Below, piece by piece: positions 8,022 to 17,371 of a stretch of 36,740 nucleotides of DNA (its first letter is position 1; the number at the start of each line of letters is the position of its first letter). The stretch spans positions 1-36,740 of the forward strand of contig WQYW01000038.1 of the NCBI GenBank assembly GCA_009781045.1, read 5' to 3'. The translations under genes were made by a program, and so were the position numbers. The notes below the pieces were generated by a model. That model saw nothing but the letters and a program-made list of their open reading frames with translations, was not told the DNA's origin and searched no databases. Source of the stretch: Alphaproteobacteria bacterium (GTDB lineage: Bacteria; Pseudomonadota; Alphaproteobacteria; Rhizobiales; Xanthobacteraceae).

Positions 8022-8909
8022 ATGACCGGGCTTGACGGCAGGTCTCCTCCCTTTCAGATCATTGAGCCCGCCCGGCTGCGGGCACCGGTCATTTTCAATT
8101 CCCCCCATGGCGGGTCGGTCTACCCCCCCGACTTTCTCAGCCGCTCCTGTCTCGATCTGCCGAGCCTGCGCCGCACCGAAGATTCTTTCATGAATGAGGT
8201 AATCGCGCCGCTCAGCGATCGGGGTTTTGCCGTGGTCCTGGTCAATTTTCCGCGCTCTTATGTCGACGTGAACCGCGAACCTTATGAACTCGACCCGGCC
8301 ATGTTCCACGGGCGCCTGCCGGCTTACGCCAATACCCGCTCGATGCGGGTGGTGGGAGGGCTCGGCACCATTCCCCGCCTCGCCGGCGACGGCCAGGAGA
8401 TCTACCAGGGCCGCATCGCGCTCAATGACGCGCTGGCGCGCATCGAGACCCTGTACAAGCCCTATCACCACGCCCTGCGCCAGTTGATCACGCGCACCAT
8501 CGAGAGCTTCGGTCGGGCAGTCCTGGTCGACTGCCATTCCATGCCGTCGGCTGGCATCTCCCGTGACGAGCCGCGCCGTCCCGACGTGGTCATCGGCGAC
8601 CGCTACGGCACCAGTTGCGCGCCGCTTCTCTCCGAGCACATCGAAGGAACGATGCGTGGTCTGGGCTATTCCACCGCCCGCAACAAACCCTATGCCGGTG
8701 GCTTCATCACCGAGCACTATGGCAACCCCATGAACGGATTGCACGCGGTCCAGATCGAGCTTAACCGTGCCGTCTATATGGATGAATGTGCGCGCGAACG
8801 CGGGCCTGGTTTCGCCCGGCTGACTGCGGATTTCGCGGTGCTGGCCGACGATCTCGCCACCGCGGTGACCCGGCGCGACTTCGCTCCGTTCCAGGCCGCC
8901 GCCGAATAA
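8022..8909 (+). CDS. N-formylglutamate amidohydrolase family protein
   Basis: This 295-residue enzyme is predicted to hydrolyse N-formyl-L-glutamate to formate and glutamate, the last step of one histidine-degradation route, in the cytoplasm. Visible motifs are NSPHGGSVYP (about residue 27), RRTEDSFMNEV, NFPRSYVDVNREPYELD, the metal-site DCHSMPS (about residue 168) and the C-terminal HAVQIELNRAVYMDE. The open frame begins at 7854, but its first 56 codons do not look like this family, so ATG 8022 is chosen. It is followed closely by the sRNA candidate on the other strand. The position next to hisN fits an amino-acid metabolism neighbourhood. True substrate specificity is inferred. Confidence 0.88.
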   Translation: MTGLDGRSPPFQIIEPARLRAPVIFNSPHGGSVYPPDFLSRSCLDLPSLRRTEDSFMNEVIAPLSDRGFAVVLVNFPRSYVDVNREPYELDPAMFHGRLPAYANTRSMRVVGGLGTIPRLAGDGQEIYQGRIALNDALARIETLYKPYHHALRQLITRTIESFGRAVLVDCHSMPSAGISRDEPRRPDVVIGDRYGTSCAPLLSEHIEGTMRGLGYSTARNKPYAGGFITEHYGNPMNGLHAVQIELNRAVYMDECARERGPGFARLTADFAVLADDLATAVTRRDFAPFQAAAE

Positions 8910-8944
8910 CCCGGATGGCACAGCGAACAATGACCCCACCAGAC

Positions 8945-9034
8945 AAAAAAGGGGCCACCTGCAATGAGCAAGCGGCCCAAGTCTAGGGAGGAAACGCCCA
9001 AGGAGGGCAGCGGCAACGCAAGGCGTTACCGCAC
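8945..9034 (-). ncRNA. Candidate anti-Shine-Dalgarno sRNA (CcsR/cuckoo-like)
   Basis: Read on the minus strand, about 90 nt fold into four elements. First is a 10-bp hairpin (arms 9023-9032 and 9010-9019, loop CUU) containing one U-G wobble. That wobble would be an A-C mismatch in a plus-strand RNA, which supports minus-strand transcription. Second is GCCC-UCCUU-GGGC (9008-8996). Third is GUUU-CCUCCCU-AGAC (8995-8981). Last is a GC-rich terminator stem (8978-8952) followed by six U. Two loops present CCUCC-type anti-Shine-Dalgarno sequence, as in the stress-induced CcsR/cuckoo and alpha-r14 sRNAs of alphaproteobacteria, which use CCUCCUCCC loops. A 27-codon plus-strand frame covers the same DNA but is probably fortuitous. 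The 5' end is inferred from the promoter at 9041-9069. Confidence 0.7.
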
Positions 9035-9040
9035 CGCATC

Positions 9041-9069
9041 AATATGAGGGGGTGAGGCGGGAAACGCAA
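9041..9069 (-). promoter_or_regulatory. Candidate promoter of the sRNA
   Basis: On the minus strand TTGCGT (9069-9064) and CATATT (9046-9041) are separated by exactly 17 bp. The implied start near 9034 is directly before the first hairpin. The weak -35 could reflect use of an alternative (RpoH-type) sigma factor, as known for CcsR-type RNAs. Confidence 0.5.
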
Positions 9070-9786
9070 GAGCTTTTGAGCAACCCGCCATGCAGAAAAT
9101 GCATAACCATGCGTCCCCCGCCCCATTTCCGGGCTGCGCCACTTTAAGCAACTTTATCAATGACTTAAGGACGAATCTGAAACACCTGGATCCTGACCAG
9201 CCTGAAGTGGTCATTTTCCTTCGCAATTGCGGCAACAATCTGACCGGACACGCAAAACGGATATCTGCCAAAGGCTTGCCGACCGGCCACGGCTCTGTCG
9301 CCGACATTGTCGCATTCCAGCAACAGTAGCGTCAGAAGATGAGCCAAGGCACTGGTATACCACGATATTTTCCCGGGCAGGTTGTGGCGGTTGGGCCGCC
9401 TGCGGTTTGACTCCGCCAGCATCATCGTCGACCATGGGATGGCTGCGTAAGGGGCGGAGGCCAATCAGACCTGCCAATCAGACCTGCCAATCAAACCTGG
9501 AGGATCTCTGGACAGCTCGTCCTCCTCCTTCAGTTTCAGGGCCGGCCTGATCAGGACCTGCGTCGCAGGCCGCAAACGGGGGTCGGCACCAGAAAATACC
9601 GGGTGACAGCGCAATAGAGCACTGGACGCCCCCGCCGACATAACGTCCAAAGGACCCTGATCGATACTGCTCTGGACCGGCGTCCCCAAAAATCGGGTCC
9701 GTGAAGGGGAAAGAGACCGACGATACCCTCGGCGAAGCCGCATGATGCGATTCGTTTCCCGCAAACCGCTGACCCAGGAACATGTT
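9070..9786. other. About 700 bp without a supportable gene upstream of hisN
   Basis: Only short frames without recognisable motifs occur (for example 9090-9329, plus). The region contains the 13-bp repeat at 9461-9499. Signals for the hisN transcript should lie near its right end but are not obvious. Confidence 0.4.
9461..9499. repeat. 13-bp tandem repeat, three copies
   Basis: CCAATCAGACCTG occurs at 9461-9473 and 9474-9486. A one-base variant (CCAATCAAACCTG) follows at 9487-9499. Confidence 0.95.
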
Positions 9787-10569
9787 GTGACGGTGATCGA
9801 TTTTTCTGCCTTCATCGAGCGGCTTGCCATCGCCTCGGGCGAAACAATTCTGCCCTTTTTCCGCACCTCGCTGTCGATCGAGGACAAGAACAGTGCCGGC
9901 AGTTTCGACCCCGTGACCGAGGCGGACCGGGCTGCCGAGGCGATGATGCGGCGGCTGATCCATGAAAGCTTTCCACGCCACGGCATCGTCGGCGAGGAGT
10001 TCGGCACCGAGCGCGAAGACGCCGATTATGTCTGGGTGCTCGATCCCATCGACGGCACCAAGTCCTTCATCGGCGGCTTTCCGATCTGGGGCACGCTGAT
10101 CGCACTCCTGCACAAGGGCCTGCCGGTCTACGGCATGATGCATCAGCCCTTCATCGGCGAGCGCTTTTCCGGTGACAACGGCTCGGCCGGCTATGTCGGC
10201 CCCTCGGGCGCACGCCGCCTCGCGGTGCGGCGCTGCGCCCGCCTCTCTGAGGCTGTGCTCTATACCACCAGCCCGCTTCTGATGAACGAGGCCGACCGCG
10301 CGGTATTTGCCCGCGTCGAGGCACAGGCGCGGCTGTCGCGCTATGGCGGCGACTGTTATTCCTACTGCATGCTGGCCGCCGGCCATATTGATCTCATCAT
10401 CGAAACCGAACTCAAACCCTACGATATTGCCGCGCTGATCCCGATTGTCACCGGAGCGGGCGGCATCGTTACCACCTGGGAGGGCGGCCCGGCACAGGCC
10501 GGCGGCCGAATCCTTGCCGCCGGTGACCCCGGCCTGCACCGCGAGGTTCTCGCACTCCTCAACCGATAG
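9787..10569 (+). CDS. hisN: Histidinol-phosphatase, inositol-monophosphatase family
   Basis: This 260-residue product is predicted to dephosphorylate L-histidinol phosphate in histidine synthesis, with Mg2+ in the cytoplasm. IMPase-family motifs are GIVGEEFG (metal-binding Glu), WVLDPIDGTKSFI (the DPIDGT motif) and, near the C terminus, ELKPYDIAALIPIVTGAGG. The segment RYGGDCYSYCMLAAGHIDLIIE is typical of the HisN subgroup. The frame is open from 9742, but I prefer GTG 9787. AGGAA at 9776-9780 is six bases upstream, and MTVIDFSAFIERL then matches usual HisN starts. It lies downstream of the formylglutamate amidohydrolase gene with the sRNA between. Another IMPase substrate is possible but less likely. 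Confidence 0.88.
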   Translation: MTVIDFSAFIERLAIASGETILPFFRTSLSIEDKNSAGSFDPVTEADRAAEAMMRRLIHESFPRHGIVGEEFGTEREDADYVWVLDPIDGTKSFIGGFPIWGTLIALLHKGLPVYGMMHQPFIGERFSGDNGSAGYVGPSGARRLAVRRCARLSEAVLYTTSPLLMNEADRAVFARVEAQARLSRYGGDCYSYCMLAAGHIDLIIETELKPYDIAALIPIVTGAGGIVTTWEGGPAQAGGRILAAGDPGLHREVLALLNR

Positions 10570-10634
10570 GGCGTCACGAGACCAGGCTTGCGGCGCTGTC
10601 TCCGCCCAACAGCGGACAGCAACGCCTCGTCGCC

Positions 10635-11582
10635 TCAGACAAAAAGCGGCGTGCCGGGCACAAAGGCATCGAAGGCCGCCCAGAACTGCAGCCGGTAGCG
10701 GTCATGCTCCTGAAGAATCTCGTGGCGTGAGCCAACGATGACAAGATGGGAGCCAGCACGCAGATGACAGGCGAATTCCTCGATCGCGGCCGTGGACACC
10801 ACGCTGTCATTGGATGCGGCGATCATCAGCAGCGGCTGGCGGATCCGGTAGGGGTAATACAGCCCTTTGAACGCGTTCATGGCTCGAGCCGCGCTCTCGG
10901 CCCAGGCGATGGTCGGCGAGGCGTTGGCAAGCGTGGCATCGGCATCAATGATCGCGGCATTGCGGGCGTAGCGCACCGGATCGCTGGTCATGACGGTATC
11001 GGCGAACGGATCGAGGGCAGGACAGCGGCTGCTGCCATGGGGGACATACTGCCTGCCCTGCCCCAGCCAGCGCGCCGTCCTGAATATCATACGCATGGCG
11101 AACGAGGTGGCCCGCCCCGGAACATCGATCATCGGTGAAGACAGCACCATGCGGTCAAACCACTGATGGCCGGCATGGGCGATGCGCAACAGCACCGCCC
11201 CCCCCATGCCATGGGCCAGTGCAAAGAAAGGCGGCGGGCAGTCCGGCAGCACCACCTGGCGCATGAAGCTCTCGACGTCGCTCTCGTAGTCGGAAAAATC
11301 GCGCACATGACTCTTGCGGTGATCGCGCAGCATGCGAGCCGAATGGCCCTGGCCCCGCCAGTCCAGCATTGCCACAGCAAAGCCGCGGTCGCGCAGGTCG
11401 CGCACCGTCTCGAAATATTTCTCGATTGCTTCCGCCCTTCCCGGAAACACACAGACCGTACCCCGGCGCCCCGCTGGCGGAGCCCAGCGCGCAAACCGCA
11501 ACAGCGTGCGGTCCGGGGTCCTGATAGTTCCGCTCACAACATCTTCGGGAGCAGGATTTGCGGGAATCGAAACCAGCGTCAT
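10635..11582 (-). CDS. Alpha/beta hydrolase (lysophospholipase/monoacylglycerol-lipase-like) with Gly at the nucleophile position
   Basis: This is a 315-residue alpha/beta-hydrolase of the PldB/hydrolase-4 type. It has the oxyanion-side region VCVFPGRAEAIEKYFE (normally H-G-x-x-E), LDWRGQGHS, the nucleophile elbow, the likely acid D259 in AASNDSVV and the His H287 in GSRHEIL. The elbow reads ALAHGMGGAV where family members have (G/A)HSMGG, so the expected catalytic Ser125 is Gly, encoded by GGC at 11210-11208. One base change (AGC to GGC) would explain it. The enzyme may be inactive or may have another role. ATG 11582 follows GAGGTGG. A TTG at 11585 is less likely. It is convergent with hisN and divergent from hsp20. 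Confidence 0.85.
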   Translation of the reverse strand: MTLVSIPANPAPEDVVSGTIRTPDRTLLRFARWAPPAGRRGTVCVFPGRAEAIEKYFETVRDLRDRGFAVAMLDWRGQGHSARMLRDHRKSHVRDFSDYESDVESFMRQVVLPDCPPPFFALAHGMGGAVLLRIAHAGHQWFDRMVLSSPMIDVPGRATSFAMRMIFRTARWLGQGRQYVPHGSSRCPALDPFADTVMTSDPVRYARNAAIIDADATLANASPTIAWAESAARAMNAFKGLYYPYRIRQPLLMIAASNDSVVSTAAIEEFACHLRAGSHLVIVGSRHEILQEHDRYRLQFWAAFDAFVPGTPLFV

Positions 11583-11706
11583 CAACCACCTCGCGCTGCA
11601 CAGCGCCTTTCACTCCAACTCACCCGAGCGCTCCCTGCCGGGAAAGCCCGGCTCGCGCAGCGTCCGCCCGGCATTCCTTCGGGGCACGGAAATCAGCCGC
11701 CGTCCC

Positions 11707-11734
11707 CTTGAAGAAAGCCGCCCGCCACCCATAT
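11707..11734 (+). promoter_or_regulatory. RpoH-type heat-shock promoter of hsp20
   Basis: CTTG (11707-11710), 17 bp, then CCCATAT (11728-11734) fits the alphaproteobacterial RpoH pattern CTTG-N17-C(C/T)TATNT. A transcript start near 11741 would leave a leader of about 88 nt, as expected for ROSE-controlled genes. Confidence 0.6.
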
Positions 11735-11740
11735 CATCAT

Positions 11741-11828
11741 CGTGCAGGCCACGACCAGAGGCTGCACGAAAAGCCCGGCCCGTGTGGCGGGCGGGTGAAT
11801 TGTTCAAGTCGCTCAATGGAGGACTATG
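11741..11828 (+). promoter_or_regulatory. ROSE-like RNA thermometer in the hsp20 leader
   Basis: The leader can form a stable stem CGUGCAG/CUGCACG (11741-11747 with 11762-11768) and a second, GCCCG/CGGGC (11773-11777 with 11788-11792). Its last element places UCGCUC (11809-11814) against the Shine-Dalgarno GGAGGA (11818-11823), with one bulged G. UCGCU matches the ROSE anti-SD motif U(U/C)GCU found before rhizobial small heat-shock genes. Heat melting would free the ribosome site. Fold and motif were judged by eye. Confidence 0.65.
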
Positions 11829-12293
11829 ATGCGTAGCTTTGACCTTACCCCGTTCTATCGTTCCACCGTCGGCTTCGACCGTCTCTTTTCCCTGCTTGAT
11901 CAGGGCACTCCGGACGGCAGCCCCGGTTACCCCCCTTACAATATCGAGCGCACCGACGAAAATGCCTATCGCATTTCGGTCGCGGTGTCCGGTTTCTCCC
12001 GGGATGAACTTTCCATCGTCGCCAAGGAGAATGCCCTGACCATCAAGGGCGAGAAAGTGGCCAACGAGAACAGCAAGTCGGAAATGCTCTACCGCGGCAT
12101 CGCTGCCCGGGCCTTCGAGCGCGTCTTCCAGCTCGCCGATTTCGTCCAGGTCAAGGGCGCCTCGCTTGAGAATGGTCTGCTTCACGTCGATCTTCTGCGC
12201 GAGATCCCCGAGGCCAAGAAACCACGCAATATTGCGATCAGCGCCACCGCAGGCGCCCAGGCAATTGAGAGCGCGACCCGCGCCGCCGCCTGA
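11829..12293 (+). CDS. Small heat-shock protein Hsp20 (IbpA type)
   Basis: This 154-residue ATP-independent chaperone binds unfolding proteins in the cytoplasm. The N terminus MRSFDLTPFYRSTVGFDRLF is the class-A IbpA-like start. The alpha-crystallin domain runs from about residue 37 (NIERTDENAYRISVAVSGF) to about 130, with ENALTIKGEK, YRGIAARAFERVFQLADFV and GLLHVDLLREIPE. The C-terminal IxI-type motif is represented by NIAI near residue 137. Of the adjacent ATGs at 11826 and 11829, the second is correctly spaced from GGAGGA. Regulation by the RpoH-like promoter and ROSE-like leader is likely, and a strong terminator follows, so it appears monocistronic. Confidence 0.95.
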   Translation: MRSFDLTPFYRSTVGFDRLFSLLDQGTPDGSPGYPPYNIERTDENAYRISVAVSGFSRDELSIVAKENALTIKGEKVANENSKSEMLYRGIAARAFERVFQLADFVQVKGASLENGLLHVDLLREIPEAKKPRNIAISATAGAQAIESATRAAA

Positions 12294-12325
12294 TCCGCTT
12301 CGCTTCAGGCCCGCCAAGGCCTGAC

Positions 12326-12361
12326 AAAACGCCCCGGCTCCTCGAAGCCGGGGCGTTTTTT
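12326..12361 (+). terminator. Strong intrinsic terminator after hsp20
   Basis: A perfect 14-bp stem (12326-12339 with 12346-12359) encloses a six-base loop. It has a GC-rich core CGCCCCGGCT and a U-run of six at the end. The A-run on the other side could make it bidirectional, but no opposing gene ends here. Confidence 0.95.
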
Positions 12362-12603
12362 GCGTTGCCAGACAGAATCCCCGCCCTCGGAGCCCGGAAA
12401 AGGCTTGCGCGGAGGATGGAAATTTGCCACTGTGAATTATGGCAGCACTGCTGTCTTATTATTCCGATTATTTCTGCGCCGGTATCGTCGGCTCACCCGG
12501 ACCGGGCGGATCGCGCCGGATCGTTCCGACGGCCACCAACGGTCAAGAAAGTGGCGCTAAAGAGCGGTCGATATCGATTGAGGACCGAGGGGGACCACAA
12601 GGC

Positions 12604-15600
12604 ATGCAAGGGGATCCGAACAGCTCGCAACCACGCCCCGCCACGGCCGGGCCAATCGCCTCGAAGCCGGCCCCCGTGATAACCGCGCCGACCCATTCCC
12701 AGGGGCCCGATGATCCCGCGGGCATCCATGGTCCGCCCGCGGGCATGTATGATCCCGCCCTCACCAAAGCCTCCTGTGGTGTGGGCTTTATCGCCGACAT
12801 CAAGGGCCGCAAATCGCACGACATCGTCGCAGACGCCCTCTCAATCCTGTGCAATCTTGAGCATCGCGGTGCGGTCGGTGCGGATCCGCTGTTCGGCGAC
12901 GGTGCCGGTATTCTGGTGCAGATCCCGCATGGTTTTTTTGCCCGCAAGACCCGCGACATCGGCTTCGCTCTGCCCAAACCCGGCGACTACGCCGTCGCGG
13001 CGCTGTTCATGCCGCGCGACGCCGCCTGGCGCAATGTCATCCGGAGCATCATCGCCGACCAGATCAAGGCGGAGGGCCTTTCGCTCCTCGGCTGGCGCGA
13101 GGTGCCGACCGACAATTCCTCCCTCGGCGAAACTGTGCGACCGACCGAACCCGCCCATATGCAGGTCTTCATCGGACGCAACAGCGCCACCGAGACCGAA
13201 GACGAGTTCGAACGCCGGCTCTATATTCTGCGCAAGTCGATTTCGCAGGCAATCTACCTGCGCCGCAACCGCGGCCTCGCCGGCTACTATCCGGTCTCGG
13301 TGTCCTGCCGCACCGTGATCTACAAAGGCATGTTCCTCGCCGATCAGCTCGGCAAATACTATCCCGACCTCCATGAAGCGGACTTCGAGAGCGCGCTGGC
13401 GCTGGTGCATCAGCGCTTTTCAACCAACACCTTCCCAACCTGGTCGCTGGCCCATCCCTACCGCATGATCGCCCATAACGGCGAGATCAATACGCTGCGC
13501 GGGAACGTCAACTGGATGGCAGCACGTCAGGCCTCGGTGAGTTCCGAACTCTACGGCAAGGATATCAGCCGGCTGTGGCCGATTTCCTATGAAGGCCAGT
13601 CCGACACCGCCTGCTTCGACAACGCCCTCGAATTCCTGGTGCTGGGCGGCTACTCGCTGCCCCACGCGGTGATGATGATGATCCCGGAGGCCTGGGCCGG
13701 CAATCCGCTGATGGATGACAGGCGCCGTGCCTTCTACGAATACCACGCCGCGCTGATGGAGCCCTGGGACGGCCCGGCGGCAATCGCCTTCACGGACGGG
13801 CGCCGGATCGGGGCCACCCTCGACCGCAACGGCCTGCGGCCTGCGCGCTACCTCGTCACCGCCGACGATCGCATCATCATGGCCTCCGAAATGGGGGTGC
13901 TGAAGATTCCAGAGGATCAGATCGTCACCAAGTGGCGGCTCCAGCCCGGCCGCATGCTGCTGGTCGACCTCGAACAGGGCCGGCTGATCCCCGACGACGA
14001 GATCAAGGCCGATCTCGCGAGCAGCCATCCCTACCAGGAATGGCTGACGCGCACCCAGATCGTGCTCGAAGACCTGCCCGATGTCGCCACCACCGGCACC
14101 CGCTCTCCCCTGTCCCTGCGCGACCAGCAGCGCGCCTTCGGCTACAGCCAGGAAGACCTGGCGCTGCTGCTGTTGCCGATGGCCTCAACCGGAGAGGAAG
14201 CGATCGGATCGATGGGCACCGACACGCCCCTGTCGGCGCTGTCGGAGCGGGCGAAATCGCTGTTCAGCTATTTCCGGCAGAATTTCGCCCAGGTGACCAA
14301 CCCGCCGATCGACCCGATCCGCGAGCAGCTGGTGATGAGCCTGGTGGCGATCATCGGACCTCGCCCCAACCTGTTTGATCTCAAGGGCCTGTCGACCACC
14401 AAGCGGCTGGAAGCGCGCCAGCCCATCCTGACCGACGCCGACCTCGAAAAGATCCGCTCGATTTCGGAACTCGGCGACACCCATTTCAGATCCCGCAGCC
14501 TCGATACCACTTTCCATGCCGGTCCCACCGCACAGGACGTGACGCCGGACATGGACCAGGTGCTCGACGAACTCTGCGCCCGCGCCGAGGCGGCGGTGCG
14601 CGAGGGGGTCAACATCATCATCCTGTCGGACCGTCGGGTCGATGCCGACCGCATCCCCGTACCCTCTCTGCTGGCCTGCGCCGCCGTCCATCATCACCTG
14701 ATCCGCACCGGACTGCGCACCTCGGTCGGACTCGTGGTCGAATCCGGCGAACCGCGCGAGGTCCACCATTTCGCCTGCCTGGCCGGCTATGGTGCCGAGG
14801 CCATCAACCCCTATCTCGCCTTCGCCTCGATCGTGGCGATGAAGGACCAGATCGCAGATGCGCCGTCGGAAGAGGAGATCGTCAGGCGCTATATCAAGGC
14901 AATCGGCAAGGGTCTGCTCAAGGTGATGTCAAAAATGGGCATTTCCACCTACCAGTCCTATTGCGGTGCCCAGATCTTCGACGCCGTGGGCCTCAAGGCC
15001 GACTTCGTCGCCCGCTTCTTCACCGGCACACATGGCCGCATCGAGGGGGTCGACCTCGAAGAGATTGCCCAGGAAGCCGTGCAGCGCCATGTCGAGGCTT
15101 TCGCCGGCACTTCCTTCCAGCGCCGCGCTTTGAGCGTCGGCGGCGAATATGCCTATCGCAGTCGCGGCGAAGACCATGCCTGGACCGCCGAATCCATCGC
15201 CGCCTTGCAGCACGCGGTGCGCGACAATTCCCGCGACCGTTACCGCGCCTTTGCACGCCTCCTCAACGATCAGTCCGAGCGCCTGCTCACATTGCGCGGC
15301 CTGTTCCGCATCCGCACCGCGGAGGAAGACCGCCGCAAGCCGGTGGCGCTCGACCAGGTCGAGCCGGCCGCCGAAATCGTCAAACGCTTCGCCACCGGCG
15401 CGATGTCCTTCGGCTCGATCTCGCGCGAAGCCCATACCACGCTCGCCATCGCCATGAACCGCATCGGCGGCAAATCGAACACCGGGGAAGGCGGCGAGGA
15501 GGCCGACCGCTTCACGCCGCTCGCCAACGGCGATTCCATGCGCTCGGCGATCAAGCAGGTGGCCTCAGGCCGCTTCGGCGTCACCACCGACTATCTCGTC

Positions 15601-17322
15601 AACGCCGACATGATCCAGATCAAGATGGCCCAGGGCGCCAAACCCGGCGAGGGCGGCCAGCTGCCCGGCCACAAGGTCGACGCCACCATCGCTCAGCTGC
15701 GTCACTCCACCCCGGGCGTCGGCCTGATCTCACCGCCCCCCCATCACGACATCTATTCGATCGAGGATCTGGCGCAGCTGATCACCGATCTCAAAAACGT
15801 CAACCCGGAGGCCGCGATCTCGGTCAAGCTGGTGTCCGAGATCGGGGTGGGCACCGTCGCCGCCGGCGTCGCCAAGGCCCGCGCCGATCATGTCACCATC
15901 TCCGGATGTGAAGGCGGCACCGGTGCGTCGCCCCTCACCTCGATCAAGCACGCCGGCTCCCCCTGGGAGATCGGCCTTGCCGAAACCCACCAGACCCTGG
16001 TGCGCCAGAGACTGCGCAGCCGCATTGCGGTCCAGGTCGACGGCGGCCTGCGCACGGGGCGCGACGTTGTCATCGGCGCGCTGCTCGGGGCCGATGAGTT
16101 CGGCTTCGCCACCGCCCCCCTGATCGCCAGCGGCTGCATCATGATGCGCAAATGCCATCTCAACACCTGCCCGGTCGGCGTTGCCACCCAGGACCCGGTG
16201 CTGCGCGCCCGTTTCACCGGCCAGCCCGAACATGTCATCAACTACTTCTTCTTCGTCGCCGGTGAAGTCCGCGAACTCATGGCATCGCTCGGCTTCCGCA
16301 GCTTCAACGAGATGGTGGGCCAGACCCAGATGCTCGACCAGTCGAGGCTGGTGGCACACTGGAAAGCCCGCGGCCTCGACTTCTCCAGACTGTGCCTGCG
16401 CCAGAAGGAGGAGAAGGGCCAGACCATCTATCATTCCCAGCTCCAGGACCATCACCTCGAAACCGTGCTCGACCGCAGCCTGATCGAACAGGCCACAGTC
16501 GCGCTTGAACAGGGCACGCCGGTCCGCATTGAGGCCGCGATCAACAACACCAACCGCTCCACCGGTGCCATGCTGTCGGGCACGGTGGCGCGCCTCCATG
16601 GCGCTGCCGGGCTGGACACCGACACCATCCACATCACCTTCACCGGCACCGCCGGGCAGAGCTTCGGCGCCTTTCTGGCGCACGGCATCACCTTCCATCT
16701 CAAGGGCGAGGCCAATGACTATGTCGGCAAGGGTCTCTCGGGCGGACGCATCATCGTCACCCCGCCACCCGGGAGCGCCATCGTCCCGGAAAACTCAATC
16801 CTTGTCGGCAACACCGTGATGTATGGCGCCACCTCCGGCGAATGCTACTTCCACGGCATTGCCGGCGAACGTTTCGCGGTGCGCAATTCCGGCGCCATCA
16901 GTGTGGTTGAAGGCGCGGGCGATCACTGCTGCGAATATATGACCGGCGGCATCGTCGTGGTGCTGGGGCGGACCGGGCGCAATTTCGCCGCCGGCATGTC
17001 CGGCGGCATCGCCTATGTGCTTGATGAGAGCGACGACTTCAGTTCTCTGTGCAATCGGGACATGGTCGAGATCGAGCCCGTGCCGGATGATCTCGGACAG
17101 GGCGCGATCGCGCATGGCGAATTCGATCTCTTCGCCGACCTGCTGGAGAAGGACGCCCTGCGACTTCACGTCCTGATCTCACGCCACGCCGCCCTCACCG
17201 GTTCACGCCCCGCGGCGAGGATCCTGGAGAACTGGAGCACGATGCTGCCGAAATTCCGCAAAATTATCCCGATCGAATTCCGCCGCGCTTTGCGCGACAT
17301 GCGAACCAGGGCTCAGGGCTGA
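12604..17322 (+). CDS. gltB: Glutamate synthase (NADPH) large subunit
   Basis: This 1572-residue subunit converts 2-oxoglutarate plus glutamine to two glutamates together with GltD. The glutaminase domain follows a propeptide. The expected nucleophile after processing is C58 in [15 protein letters not shown], followed by [18 protein letters not shown] and [12 protein letters not shown]. The FMN domain (about 850-1240) includes [38 protein letters not shown] and [14 protein letters not shown]. The cysteines of [19 protein letters not shown] (about 1178) bind a 3Fe-4S cluster. The C-terminal GXGXG domain has [13 protein letters not shown] and [13 protein letters not shown]. The frame is open from 12439, but the ATG at 12604, with GAGGGGG upstream, gives the usual length. 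gltD follows 49 bp later, probably co-transcribed. The 57-residue propeptide is Pro-rich and rather long. Confidence 0.97.
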   Translation: MQGDPNSSQPRPATAGPIASKPAPVITAPTHSQGPDDPAGIHGPPAGMYDPALTKASCGVGFIADIKGRKSHDIVADALSILCNLEHRGAVGADPLFGDGAGILVQIPHGFFARKTRDIGFALPKPGDYAVAALFMPRDAAWRNVIRSIIADQIKAEGLSLLGWREVPTDNSSLGETVRPTEPAHMQVFIGRNSATETEDEFERRLYILRKSISQAIYLRRNRGLAGYYPVSVSCRTVIYKGMFLADQLGKYYPDLHEADFESALALVHQRFSTNTFPTWSLAHPYRMIAHNGEINTLRGNVNWMAARQASVSSELYGKDISRLWPISYEGQSDTACFDNALEFLVLGGYSLPHAVMMMIPEAWAGNPLMDDRRRAFYEYHAALMEPWDGPAAIAFTDGRRIGATLDRNGLRPARYLVTADDRIIMASEMGVLKIPEDQIVTKWRLQPGRMLLVDLEQGRLIPDDEIKADLASSHPYQEWLTRTQIVLEDLPDVATTGTRSPLSLRDQQRAFGYSQEDLALLLLPMASTGEEAIGSMGTDTPLSALSERAKSLFSYFRQNFAQVTNPPIDPIREQLVMSLVAIIGPRPNLFDLKGLSTTKRLEARQPILTDADLEKIRSISELGDTHFRSRSLDTTFHAGPTAQDVTPDMDQVLDELCARAEAAVREGVNIIILSDRRVDADRIPVPSLLACAAVHHHLIRTGLRTSVGLVVESGEPREVHHFACLAGYGAEAINPYLAFASIVAMKDQIADAPSEEEIVRRYIKAIGKGLLKVMSKMGISTYQSYCGAQIFDAVGLKADFVARFFTGTHGRIEGVDLEEIAQEAVQRHVEAFAGTSFQRRALSVGGEYAYRSRGEDHAWTAESIAALQHAVRDNSRDRYRAFARLLNDQSERLLTLRGLFRIRTAEEDRRKPVALDQVEPAAEIVKRFATGAMSFGSISREAHTTLAIAMNRIGGKSNTGEGGEEADRFTPLANGDSMRSAIKQVASGRFGVTTDYLVNADMIQIKMAQGAKPGEGGQLPGHKVDATIAQLRHSTPGVGLISPPPHHDIYSIEDLAQLITDLKNVNPEAAISVKLVSEIGVGTVAAGVAKARADHVTISGCEGGTGASPLTSIKHAGSPWEIGLAETHQTLVRQRLRSRIAVQVDGGLRTGRDVVIGALLGADEFGFATAPLIASGCIMMRKCHLNTCPVGVATQDPVLRARFTGQPEHVINYFFFVAGEVRELMASLGFRSFNEMVGQTQMLDQSRLVAHWKARGLDFSRLCLRQKEEKGQTIYHSQLQDHHLETVLDRSLIEQATVALEQGTPVRIEAAINNTNRSTGAMLSGTVARLHGAAGLDTDTIHITFTGTAGQSFGAFLAHGITFHLKGEANDYVGKGLSGGRIIVTPPPGSAIVPENSILVGNTVMYGATSGECYFHGIAGERFAVRNSGAISVVEGAGDHCCEYMTGGIVVVLGRTGRNFAAGMSGGIAYVLDESDDFSSLCNRDMVEIEPVPDDLGQGAIAHGEFDLFADLLEKDALRLHVLISRHAALTGSRPAARILENWSTMLPKFRKIIPIEFRRALRDMRTRAQG

Positions 17323-17371
17323 CGCCGCCGAGGCAACCGCACGGGAAGAGAACTGACAGGACAAAGGTTCA

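Noticed and set aside
8964..9047. 27-codon plus-strand peptide starting MSKRPKSREETPKEG
   Set aside because: The same DNA is explained better by the minus-strand RNA fold. No ribosome site precedes the ATG, and the wobble pair favours the minus strand.
14961..15911. Long alternative frames inside gltB on both strands
   Set aside because: They are shadows produced by high GC at third codon positions of gltB.
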